DNA of 64,000 bases from Lepidodermella squamata (taxonomy: Eukaryota > Gastrotricha). Positions 22,261-33,385 of the stretch are shown in pieces. Below the pieces are notes generated by a model. The model worked only from the letters and a program-made list of their open reading frames with translations. It had not been told where the DNA came from and did not search any database. The position numbers and the translations under genes were made by a program. Location of the stretch: contig JBLDXI010000036.1 in NCBI GenBank assembly GCA_047495785.1, positions 310,001-374,000 of the forward strand, read 5' to 3'. Positions within the stretch are counted from its first letter, which is position 1. Every line of letters begins with the position of its first letter.

Positions 22261-25029
22261 GAACAAAATATCAGAAATTGTTAAATTCGGATATATTATT
22301 ACTATAGAATGATGAAATGAAATCGACTTTGATAAAAAAACATCACATGTTGCCGAAAAACATCCTGGAATTTTCATTTATAATGTCTCGTCAAATGATC
22401 GAATGAATCAGTCGATGACCGTCACCCCGCCGATCACAGAGCAAAATATTCAGGGTTCAGATTCGTGATTCATTGTTTTATTACGCTTTTGCAATAGGAA
22501 GACATAGCAAATTCACTACGAAATTATTGAATTCAGAACCCAATTATTCCAATCAGTTTCAAATCCCCAATTTGTAGACCCAGCCTCTAATCCTAACTCT
22601 AACCCTACACCACGCCCATTGTCCTCTAACCCTAACCAGTTAAATAACCGAATAAAATGGTAAGGTACTTGGTAAATTAAATGACATTTTTTACTGCATA
22701 ACGATTTTCCCTGAGAATTACTTTAACCTTGCAGCAAATTTGTCCATTTTCTTTCCAGCATCTCCAATTTTTCTCCAAATCTTGGGATTCATACTTATTC
22801 TGATAGATGAAGATTAGGGCTGTAAAAAAGCCCCCAACTCATTCATATAAGATTGTGGAAAGTCTGAGGTCGTCTTCCTTTTGTCTCTTAAGTCTATTGG
22901 CGAAACTTGAAAATGATTCATTTGACAAAATTAGTGTCAAACGATAGCTCTCGAATCATGCTATCAACTGGCGTCGTCGTTGGTTTCTTATCAAACGTCA
23001 TCTGGCGTCCATGATTGAATAAATGGAAATTTGCTGCGGCCAAAAGTGCCTTCCTTTTCCCTCAAAACAAGAATGGTTATTCATTCATTACTGAACTTTG
23101 ATTCACTGAACAACCATGGAGCAATATAATTTTCTGTCGTAACGTTGATTTATTGTTATAACCTCGCATCGCAACTAGTTGAACTTAACAATTTAAAATC
23201 GGAGGAATAGAGGAGATAATAATATCCAGCACCTCGAAATTCTACCCCATCTTATCTAAAAAGTCAGAGCGCAGGTTCAATTTTTTATCAAATCAAAAAT
23301 CGGAATAAGCCCCCATCCGATCGCTTACCTTGAAATCGGACATGTGGACCACGAATCTGATGCCAGGATTCACTGAAAGCAAACATTTTCCAGTGTTTCC
23401 CAGTGTAGTGTTTTGCGAATAAACCAAAGGGCCTCTTGGTTTGTTTAGCATTCATTCAGAGACCCCGAAGCTGGGATGTCGCGATATCCCAGCCCACCTG
23501 TGCTGTCGAAATGTCGTTCCATAATTGAATCAAGCTTCACTGTTCTTTAAACCCTATCGATATCCACGAGAAGACTTGTCAGGCTTATTTCATGGTGTCT
23601 GGTGTCGTTTCAACTTCGACAGACCTGGGCGACGTGATGTCGCCGTCCAAAAGATGCACTGAGTATTGTTTATAGGATTGTTTATAGGATTCAGTGAGGT
23701 GCGGCCGCTCAGACATCGCCTATTTTCCCAAAGTTGTTGTTTCAGCCTCCATTGGCTAGACGGTGTCTGATGTCTTGCCGCCATCACCCGTGATTTCTAT
23801 CAAATGTATGTTCAGCTAGGTGACGATATTCGATATTGGATGAGTGCTCTTCGAAAAGCTCAACGTAACTTAGTTCATTCATTTCTCATCACACTTTGAT
23901 AACAATTTGAATTATTTTCGGATACAAGTAACATGGATACAAGTAACTCATTTTGATATCACCATTTCCCCTAATAATAGGCTGCTCTAGCTGTTGTTCT
24001 CCTGGCGAATAACAAAAAGCTGGGAGCAGCTTGCAGCAAGCACGGCAAAGGGCAGGGCCACTATAGGAGAAGGCTTCAAGCGGTAAGTTGGTCTGCGTGA
24101 AGAACGATAAAGCGCGCGAATCCCAACCCGAAAAATGTCTATCAAAATAGGCAGTTGAGCAATTTAATGAATGGCTTGAATGAATTGAATGACAACGCCT
24201 ATGACCAAAATGACTGGCTTAAATCTATTGATTGGCTATTGATTGAGCTGTTCAAAGCGAAAGTGGTCCCAAGTCTCAAGTCTCAAGCCTACGCCTCACT
24301 AAATCTGTTGTCGCAAGCATTAAAACATATGTATTACGTACATATGTCGTATATAATGCGGACTTCTATGTAATGTTAACTTTACAGAGCAAAAGTGTCC
24401 TATGTAATGTTGATTTTCATCCTGATTTTTGGAATCCCTTGGGATCCCAAGTTGACCACAAATCGGAGTCGGCATCGAGGAATTCGAAAATGAATTTATT
24501 TGTTCACTTGGGTGGAAAATAGCCGATGAATCGCCTAAATTTTCGAAAATCGATCATTTTGGGAGTTTGGGTGATCGGTATATCTTTCAAAATATCAGAT
24601 TCGATAGGTTGGAAAAGTAAACAGGGTTGGAGGGGTTGGAAAAGTAAACAGATCAGGTGATTTTCGATTGCTCATTATTCTTGAACGATCAATCGCAATA
24701 AAAAATTTCCGGCAGTTCCAGATAGCTCGTGATTCGATGAACACATTGATTATTTTTTCGAAATTTCAACTATTTTTGAAGTGGGGAAAATGGCAAAATA
24801 ATTAAATTGATCATAAATTATGACTTTGGGAATAATCCGGATTGCTCATTGATATATCTCAATTCGGCTATGATCCGTGTGGCACACGGATAGGACACAA
24901 ATGTCAGAGAGAGAAGCGAAACGAGACGACAAATGGCTAACGATATTATTAACCTATAATAAATTTTGAAGAATAAAGAAGAATACTCATAGAAAACGAA
25001 TACTGTGAGCTGTTTCCTCACTCCTCAAA
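22261..25029. other. Long intergenic stretch, repeats only
   Basis: No gene is supported. It contains a degenerate telomere-like CCTAAC tract near 22575-22640, and two related GGTGTCTG(A/G)TGTC segments near 23595 and 23760 that bracket a possible small MITE. Short ORFs at 23590-23787 and 24155-24373 have no domain. Confidence 0.5.
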
Positions 25030-25425
25030 ATGCCAAAGACAAAGTCCAAGACCATGGACAGTTGTCTTGAACACCACGGGGCAGTTTTTTGGAACAGTTT
25101 GCCCGACGCAGCGCGCTCTGCAACAAGTGCAGATCAGTGCAGGGACTCGGTCTACAACTACCTATTAAGTCTGGCTCCCAACACCATCTCAACAAAAAGT
25201 CAGCAGCCTGAAATGAAACATATATTCGCTTATTTTTCTACTATTATTGTTGCTCAATTTTTTACTGATTTTTGTCAACTTATCTAACATGATGTTTTAT
25301 AACCACGTAATCTTGTGTACAGTTTGATCAAACCCTAACAAACCATTGTCTTTTTTTACAGCTGAGCTTTCCAACTTTTTCTAAAAACGAATGAATGGCT
25401 CTTACATAAATAAATAAATGAATGC
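25030..25425 (+). mobile_element. 3' end of a non-LTR retrotransposon (relic)
   Basis: The ORF from 25030 contains HHGAVFWNSLPDAARSATS, which resembles the conserved C-terminal end of non-LTR retrotransposon reverse transcriptase ORFs (GAxLWNSLP-x-R-x-A-x-S). A TAAATAAATAAATGAATG simple-repeat tail follows near 25406, as in many such elements. The 5' part is missing, so it is a truncated insertion. Confidence 0.55.
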
Positions 25426-25945
25426 TCACGTCCGCATGTCTGCGGGCTGCGAGCGCAATTTTTTGAAAGCAAAACCCAATCCCCCCTCTCCAAAAATCTT
25501 AAGGAACGCAAATGCCAATCCTATCCGACGCTTGAGGGCCGCTTGAGGCTATTCATAGACAAATAATAAGAGACTGGACTCTCTTGCCTTAGCAATACTG
25601 CCGAAATTCGAATTGACAATTTACAATTCCTCTATAAGCGCATTTTCAAGGAAATTTGCGAATTTCAGCCCTCACTCATAGAATAGAGTAACTCTATTCT
25701 CTATACCCTCACGATATCCTGGCGTTGCAACGACGTTTTCATCGGCTGTGGACGAGCCGTGGCCATAAAACGCAGTAGCTCGCGCTATATATAACCATAT
25801 AAATTTTGAAGCTTATCATCAAAATTTCCTCAAAAATCATGGTTTAAAAAACGTTGAGATCCTGCACGGCAATTTGCCCCACATCAGAATGGCAGAATGG
25901 CACTAATTGTATCGATGCAGAATTTTATGAGCTATATTATTTTAC

Positions 25946-26671
25946 GGTAAAATAAAATCTGCCGCCCCAAAAGGTAAAAGTCCGCCCTCGTTTAATCTCA
26001 GCCCTCATTTAATAATAGCGCGCCCTCGTTTTAAATACGCGCGCCCTCGTTTTGAAGAGTTGTTCTGGTCGAACTGCCCGAGGAAGATCAACTTTTGTAT
26101 ATGGATGCCGACAAAATGCTAGTCAGAGATTTGGAAGAATTCGCCTGTCTTCAAGTAAGTAAAATCTAAATTTCAGGGGAATTTTCAATGGGCCAGGAAC
26201 CAAAACCTGGCCGGTGGACGATTGGTAATTGTATTATGTCCTAATATGTCCCTGCTCATGCATTAGTGGCATTGCTTTTACGGCTATTGCTTTACTGCTC
26301 AGATTGCCAAATTGTCCCAAAAAATCGTCCGCGCGATATTCCTATCGCTATCGTCCGCGGTAATCATATCCTATGTGGTAGTTATTTTGGTTCATATACC
26401 GGTTCAGCCGATGTAATATTGATAATTGATACCAAATAAAGGAATAGAGATGCGGCTAATAGGCATCATCATCACATTTGCGTTTTTCTTATTCTAACGG
26501 GGCGACGTTTTATATTTCAAGGCGACTGATTATCAATCAGGTGCGGACTTTCGCGTTAAGGGGCGGATTAAGGTGGATTAGTGCGGCGATCACGCAATGA
26601 GGGCGACTTTATTTAATTTTGGGCGACACAAATGGGGCGAACTTTTACCTTTTTGGGCGACAGATTTTACC
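25946..26671. mobile_element. Foldback element carrying a glycosyltransferase gene fragment
   Basis: The left end GGTAAAATAAAATCTGCCGC and the right end GTCGCC...AGATTTTACC (inverted) are each followed inward by AAAAGGTAAAAGTYCGCCC. The left arm then iterates GCGCGCCCTCGTTTTAA-like units and the right arm their complements. Between the arms, 26063-26200 matches the 3' end of glycosyltransferase exon 1 plus the start of its intron. The overall build resembles the element at 20446-21452. I could not define a target duplication. Confidence 0.7.
26063..26200 (+). pseudogene. Captured fragment of glycosyltransferase-like exon 1 and intron
   Basis: It encodes LVELPEEDQLLYMDADKMLV and ends ...EEFACLQ, then the donor GTAAGTAAAATC and intron sequence with GGGGAATTTTCAATGGG. 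The exon part is closest to copy 4, while the donor region looks like copy 1, so the donor was a 1/4-type copy. It has no start, no catalytic GYWLWKPY and no exon 2. Confidence 0.85.
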
Positions 26672-27069
26672 TCAATACCAAAATCTTGTGGTGCCTATTT
26701 ACCTGGGCTTTCACAGTTTATTGAAAACGAAAAAGCAAGTTTGATTAAGGGTTTTTTTAATTCAATTTGAGGTGGACATTGGGCTCTTAATAGTGCACAA
26801 TTCGGAATCTAGGACTCAAACTGCCCTAGTAGGTCATAAAAAACGCTGAATGAGTTGTTGCAATTCGCTATACCTACAGGAAACATTTTCGCAAATCTGC
26901 CTCTTCACTTTTTTGTTACGTCTATCCCTAACAAAAGTAGGCACCACATTCGGGATTCGGGTTCAAAAGAAGCTCATAAAATTCTGCATCGATACCATTC
27001 TGGAATCCCAGATCTATGCTTCTTTTACACGACTGGCGAAACATGAAATGTTTACTACCAGATTTATAA
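26672..27069. promoter_or_regulatory. Upstream region of copy 4
   Basis: The last 30 bp include CGAAACATGAAATGTTTACTACCAGATTTAT, nearly identical to the same place before copy 3 and recognisable before copy 5. This suggests a conserved 5' UTR or core promoter. Nothing else is seen. Confidence 0.4.
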
Positions 27070-28626
27070 ATGAATTTGATGCGAATAACATCTTACTTTA
27101 TTCTAATACTATCCGTCATGCTTAACATTATACTTTCTTTTATTCGACTGAGTCGTCAACAATTCAAAATTTACCCAAAGAATGTCACTACAACCGGAAT
27201 TACTTGGATCGACAAAATTATTCGAGACAACCCGGCGAAATCTCTTCGAATATTCATGCCGGAAAATAGAACAAATTTTAGCTTGGCAGCAGATGAAAAG
27301 TGCGGTCTCGTTACTGGCAATCGAATCATTTTGACTTTTGGCTCGCATGATGCTTACCTGGAACGGGCCGAGGTTCATTGCTCTATTGCTGTCGGAATTC
27401 GAGGAATCGACGCTTGTGTTGTAGCAAATTTGAAAATTCTGGATGAGAGCTTCCGGTCTCGGAATCAGGAGAAAATACTGAGCGCAAAACGAGGAGCTGG
27501 TTATTGGCTGTGGAAGCCGTATGTAATTTTCAAGTTTTTAGTCGAACTGCCCGAGGAAGATCAACTTTTGTATATGGATGCCGACAAAATACTAGTCAGA
27601 GATTTGGAAGAATTCGCCTGTCTTCAAGTAGGTAAATTTCAGTGGAATTTTCAATGGGCCATGCTGTTACCGGAACCAAATTTACGTTGAGCGGAACCTA
27701 AGTTGCTGTAGGGGAATCACATTTTGTAATATTCTAGTGACCTGAAATCACTTTTAGGATATTACATGCGAGAGAAGATTTGTCACAATAATTCTACAAA
27801 AAGCACCAAAAATTCAGGGCAACATAAGACAAGTGATCAAGTCAGAGCTCACTCTTCGACTAAAATTCTTGGAATTATTTAACAATTAAATCTAGGTTCC
27901 GCTAAATTGATTTCGGCATTTGCTCTGCAATATGTTAATTTGGTTCCATGCACTGTAAATTTGTGCCCGCTGAAAGATATTCAGATTTTCAATAACTTGG
28001 AAGGCGAAATACAAAAGCAAACCAATTTGGAAAAACAGGCAACTTTTGAAAATTCTGATAATTTCTTTTTACATAATAAATTATTTTGTCTTGAATATAT
28101 TTTCTCATTAATGATATTTTTCGTTTAATTTTTATAGGCTGAGTTGAGGCAGCCTGTTGTACTATTTTACCAAGAATACATTGAGCTATTATGGACGAAA
28201 GCTGACGCGTATTTCCTGATGAATGTCGAAAATCTACTGCCCAGAATAGCCGAAACAATGCAAGTCTACGGCGCGTATCTCATGCTTCGAAAATCACAGG
28301 AGTCTCTTCGATTCATCTCAGAATGGCTGACCTACGCCCAGGATGAGCGGCTCATCGATGATCAGCCGAGCTCAACGCGCGAAGAACGACCCGGCTTCAT
28401 CGCGCATCGCCATGATCAATCCATCCTCAGCCTGTTGTCGAAAAAGTGGAACCTAACAACATGGCCGAGTCCTGAAGCGGTTTCGTTTGAAGAAATTCCG
28501 CAAGATAAGGACAGAAACGGGGCTATTGTGACAAGCTACAACCCTCTTGATGTAGCAAAGTTGAAGACGTTAGGATTCACTGTTCCGACCGCAGGACAGC
28601 TTATCCGACATGATCACAAACATTGA
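27070..28626 (+). CDS. Glycosyltransferase-like type II membrane protein, copy 4 (348 aa)
   Basis: Exons 27070-27627 and 28138-28626 (donor GTAGGT, acceptor TTTTTATAG) give 349 codons. It has the same architecture: anchor, GAGYWLWKPY, LLYMDADKILV. The last block reads AHRHDQSILSLL, so the usual Glu before HRHD is Ala here. Subtype 1/4: exon 2 begins AELRQPVV and ends EEIPQDKDRNGAIV. The linker after the anchor is shorter than in copy 1 because the NGSNFTNF segment is missing. The intron sequence is related to copy 1's. Confidence 0.8.
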
Positions 28627-29333
28627 TCACAGCGTTGAACAATGGCAGACATTTTAGGATAAAACTTCTGCGATTTCTCACAAATTCTTAACATATCGCG
28701 ATCGTCTCGTCAGGGTTGTGATGGAAAGAAAAATGCAAACTTTGAGTCTTGAAAACATTTTTCTACCTCAGGTAGCTCTTAGGCATGGCTAGCCAGGTAA
28801 AATTTGGCTCTTATCGGGTGGTTCATTATTGCGTAACAAAATATGCAAATGTACACTTTTCCTTCGATCACAACCCTGATGATAAGAACGAACGAAAATC
28901 TTTTTTATTTGTCCTCATTTGACATACAAATTAAATTTAAAGGCAGAAAATAATAACAATAAAAATACATGTCAGACCGGCACAAAGAGGACACGCGGTT
29001 GTCTAAGACAGTTCGTGGAAGACACTAGTCGGGAGGCAGAAAGCAGAAAGGAAGGATTTATCAGAAGCTCAAGTTTTATCGACGTGCCTGGTATCATTAG
29101 ATAGGGGGCCGCTTCTAGTATTTGTGAGCAGAAAATCAAAATTTTCAACAGAGGTACCTGCCGCTTTTTTAATTTTTGAAATTAATTAAAATTATAATTG
29201 GCGGATAGGGCGTTGGGTGGCATAAAACGTGTTCGCGTGCCGCCCTTTTTGCAATATAACAGCTCGAATAAATTCACTATGGAAAGATCGTTAGTTTCCT
29301 ATCTGTTACAGTGTTGTCTATGGTAGAGCATTT
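28627..29333. other. Intergenic, no supported gene
   Basis: Short ORFs only. Around 29100-29290 it resembles 33000-33150 (both contain a GTATTT...GAGCAGAAATC...ATTGGCGGAT pattern), so it is probably a dispersed repeat. Confidence 0.45.
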
Positions 29334-29400
29334 CGAGAATAAGACAATCCCATTTAGTTTGTCCAAAATAGGCAAACTAAAAGGGATTTCCTTATTCTCG
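29334..29400. other. Imperfect hairpin upstream of copy 5
   Basis: The arms CGAGAATAAGACAATCCC... and ...GGGATTTCCTTATTCTCG pair over about 28 bp with few mismatches, around a 10-11 bp loop. It ends about 50 bp before the start codon of copy 5, so it would fall in the promoter or 5' UTR. It could be a small palindromic element. The role is unknown. Confidence 0.6.
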
Positions 29401-29452
29401 TTGAAATAAATGCGTTATGTTTCATAAACAAGGTTTACTATCAGATTTATTA

Positions 29453-30989
29453 ATGAATTACATGCGAATAGCATCTCACTCTAATCTCGTAATATCCATC
29501 TTGCTTAACATTATACCTTTGCTATGGTTTGCTATGGAATTCAAGATTTACTCAAAAAACGGAAGAAATTTCACGAAAGACATTCATTGGCTCGACAAAA
29601 TTATTCGAAACAGTCCGGAAAATTCTCTTCGAGTATTCAGGCCTGATAATAGGAGAGACTTTCAGCTAGGAGCGGATGAAAAATGTAGCCTAGTTCCTGG
29701 CAATCGAATCATTTTGACCTTTGGTTCGCATGGTCCTTACCTGGAACAGGCTGAAAGTCATTGTTCATTAGCTGTGAAAATTCCAGGCATCGACGCTTGT
29801 GTTGTGGCGAATTTGAACATTTTGGATGAGAGCTTCCGGTCTCGAAATGAGGAGAAAATACTGAACGCGAAGCGAGGGGCTGGCTATTGGCTGTGGAAGC
29901 CGTATTTAATTTTCAAGTTTTTGGTCGAATTACCCGAGGAAGATCAACTTTTGTACATGGATGGCGACAAAATGCTAGTCAACCATTTGGAGGAATACGC
30001 CTGTCTTCAGGTGAGCAAAAGTTATACCTTATTTCGGACCTAAATTCCTTAGGTTTTTCAAGTTTCCCTCTCCCGACCTTTCTTTTACCTTGGACCTAGA
30101 GTTTCGATGGAAATTGTGTAATAGTCAGTGTCTTATCAGTTTGCGAAGTAGACCAGCGGTTCCCAAACTTTTTGTCTCGTAGGGCACAGTAGTGTCATAT
30201 GTGAATAGCTCAGAGGACAATGACATGCGGAAATGTACCCAGACACCTGAAGAGGCATTGTACACATAGTACGCATAGTTTGGGGAACGCTGTCGTAGAG
30301 AGATGGGGAAGTTACCACCCACTTAGAGGGGTCCAGGCATGGAAAACGGAAAAAGCCACAGGGTTGACTCTTTGGTCAGATACATTCGGGGTCGACAATA
30401 TCAAAGCCAAAGCGTAAGCCCCTCCACGCTCATCAATAAATAATGTTCATTCGTTTATTTAATTTGCTCTGATTTTCAGGCGAAGTTGGGCCAGTCCGTT
30501 GTAGTCTTCTACCAACCATACGACGAGAGATCATGGACAAAGGCCGACGCTTATTTGCTGATGAACGTCGAAAATCTACTGCCTAGAATCGCCGAAACAA
30601 TGCAAGTCTACGGCGCGTATCTCATGCTTCGAAAATCACAGGAGTCTCTTCGATTCATCTCAGAATGGTTGACCTACGCCCAGGATGAGCGACTCATCGA
30701 TGATCAGCCGAGCTCCACGCGGCAAGAATTGCCTGGATTCATGGAGCATCGCCATGCTCAATCCATCCTCAGCCTGTTGTCGAAAAAGTGGAACCTTACA
30801 GCATGGCCGAGTCCTGAATCGCTAAATTTCTCGCAAATCCAAGAAGATCACGATGGATTCCGCGTAATTCCGGGAAGCTTTAATCCTCTTGATGTAGAAA
30901 AGCTTAAAAAGCTTAAAATAAATATCCCGACACGGCAGCTTATCGAACAAGGATGGGAACAAAATCGCAAGAAAAATTCTAAATTTTGA
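29453..30989 (+). CDS. Glycosyltransferase-like type II membrane protein, copy 5 (355 aa)
   Basis: Exons 29453-30010 and 30480-30989 (donor GTGAGC, acceptor GATTTTCAG) give 356 codons. I chose the ATG at 29453 (MNYMRIAS) over the in-frame ATG 36 bp upstream because it lines up with the other copies. It has GAGYWLWKPY and LLYMDGDKMLV. Exon 2 carries EHRHAQSILSLL, so the Asp that all other copies keep in HRHDQS is Ala. If that Asp is catalytic or structural, this copy may be altered in activity. Subtype 2/3/5. The C-terminus has an extra basic tail (EQNRKKNSKF). Confidence 0.78.
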
Positions 30990-31863
30990 TAAATCATTAG
31001 CTAACGAAGAATAAATCGGATAAATAAGTCGATGCTTGGATGCATATTTTTATGACCTACCGTAAACTACAGTATAATCGCCACATTAAGCATGCAATCA
31101 AAGGTAAATTATAAATTAAAATTTTCAAATTGATTGTTTTCTTCGTTTTCGCTTGCCGTTTAAGTCACGAAGCGGCCGCGGCGCCATCCTGACCTTTCCT
31201 GAGGGCTAACGCAACAACTTTGACTAATCAGACGATTTTGTAAATTGCGCTGAACTCAGAGTGGTCGAATTACCTAAATACAGTTGAAAAATCAAAAGGT
31301 CAGAAAAATTGACTTTTTTGACCTTCTGGAGCCTTGTTAACCCTCTATGGGTCATCTCAGGTCATCTTAGTTATCTTCCTGGATCTCTAACCGTAACTCC
31401 AGGAAGACGTTCTCCGGACTTGATTTAGCATTGAAAGGATCTTTTTAAGAGATTAAAACCGCTAAAAGTCATTTGACGAGCTTGCATGGCAAGTTAGGAT
31501 GATCACCTAGGTCACCCTTTCCTATAACGGGGAAGGAAATCTTCCGACTTCTGAGACCAATAGGGTGAAGTTATTCAATATTAGTTCATTATTAGATAAA
31601 AAAGAGCTTTTCAACACAATATTCTATCCAACGGCATTGAATAGCTCGAAAAAATCCACCAAAACGACCGATTGAAGAATATTTGAAAATTTTGTGGAGG
31701 AATCGTGAATAATACACTTTTAATTAGGTACAGCAGAGTAGCAACTTCATAATGCCGGAGCATTCATTTTTATTGTAAAGCCACATCACTAGTCATCAAT
31801 GTAAGCGTGCTGCTCTCTTCTCATCTCACCCAGCAGCTTCTTCCAGTTGCATGTGACTCCAGC
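30990..31863. other. Intergenic, no supported gene
   Basis: AATAAA follows copy 5's stop near 31007. Otherwise it is AT-rich sequence without ORFs or repeats I can name. Confidence 0.5.
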
Positions 31864-32204
31864 CTAGTGCAGACTGCATGATGTTCTACCATTTGTACTC
31901 CTAATAAAGCCATGCTTGCCGTCCCTCGTAACGCAAGATTCCCCCACTCGTGCCGTTTCCGCAGGTTCAGCTTCCTCGCGGCCGGATGATCCGCGGCAGA
32001 TCAAAGAGAGGCCGTTGGAGCTTTTGACCAGTTTACCCTTAACATTCCCATACAATTGGCATGTATCTCCTTCCTTTTGTTTTGCGGCTGCCACGAGAGT
32101 AACAGCGGCCTATGTGGAAGGGAAACCTTAGCCTACAAAATGAATGAAGTTAAGAGGCTTCTCACCTAAACGACGATCGCCAATGCCATGAGTTTAGTTG
32201 CCAT
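31864..32204 (-). pseudogene. Tiny secreted protein, two-unit form, with stop at the exon 1 end
   Basis: Exon 1 (32204-32166) reads MATKLMALAIVV then TAG just before the GTGAG donor, where the 38 kb copy has TTG. Exon 2 (32109-31864) is open and encodes two similar short units, each Gly-(D/E)-x-Cys ... Ser-(S/T)-Asn-Gly-x-x-x-x-Cys (GDTCQL...LIC and GESCVTRDGKHGFIRSTNGR). If splicing used the GTTTAG just upstream as donor, the stop would be skipped and a secreted 90-aa protein made. So it is either a pseudogene or a gene with a shifted donor. Confidence 0.55.
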
Positions 32205-33385
32205 GAGTAGTTGTAAGGAAATATTTCGACTTTATCTTGAAGATATATAAACTTGAATAATGAAGGTAGGGTAGATGAGCTTCTCGATGAGCACTTAACC
32301 AGTCACCCGGTGTCTACGTCAACAACCGGGCGATTGTTTGCCCAGACTGGCTGTTTTGAATTGGCTGCTTAATTAGTGATTAATAGCGCACATCTAGCTT
32401 GATTATGGTTAAGGGTGGTGGCGGAGTGGCTGTTTCAGCAAATTGAAGAATTTCTCAATCAATGAGATGTGAAATTGGCTGTTGTAGAAGGTAGAAGCTC
32501 TAACTGCTAAACGCGAGGCGTAGGAATGACTCAGCGAGTCTTTGCAGGCGCCGGCCAAAGCGTTCGCTGTCTGTCGATGTTGCCAACGGGTTACCCGATC
32601 AATTTTTGAAACCCATTAAGCCGTTCGCTGAGTCTGTTGCTCTTAGGCTCTCAGGCTGCTAAAAAAATTTGAACGAACATCTTGTTCATCATGGACTGTA
32701 ATGAACTGAGCCTCTTCAACTCTCAGAACCGCCGAGCTCTCCATTCTCTGGCGCGTGGTAGCTGTTACTGTGTATCGCCTTAAGTCTTCAACTCCTATAA
32801 CTTCAAGATTGGATGCCATTAGTCCAATTTTCTACGAGCGGGGAAAGGGTGTGAAGTGGCAATGAACTCTCTTGTAATCTACACTAGTGATATCCTTTGT
32901 TCACCAAGAGTAGCAGAAGTTTTGCCCTAAATCACTAATTATAGCCCTTTTTGGCGAATTTCACAAAATTATCCATCTGGGAACACAAGGTCTGCCTTGA
33001 ATCATTGGTTGATGGCCGCTCCTTGTATTTAGGAGCAGAAATCGAACAATTGTTAAAGAGGTAGCTTTGTATTAAAAAAAATTATGATTGGCGGATGGAG
33101 TGGTCACGTGCTGCACTCGTTGCTTTCAGCTGGAATAAATTCACTATTGAAAGATTTTTGACTATTTTAAGATATTTTCTTCGACAAACTTCATTTGTTA
33201 CGAATCACATTTGTTGACACACACATGTAATCCCACGTTATTTTAAACGTAGCTAGCCGTGAATCAAGCATGAGTAATAGAACTGTTAATGACAAAAAGC
33301 CACACGCAGAGGCGAGAAAGCGGATAAAAGCATTCTAGTAAGCTATCATGCTAAACCGCTCTTTGATGTCAATTTATTCATAAAA
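32205..33385. other. Intergenic, no supported gene
   Basis: The first 120 bp (around TGTCTACGTCA) are related to the upstream region of the 38 kb tiny secreted gene. No ORF of note is seen. Confidence 0.45.
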
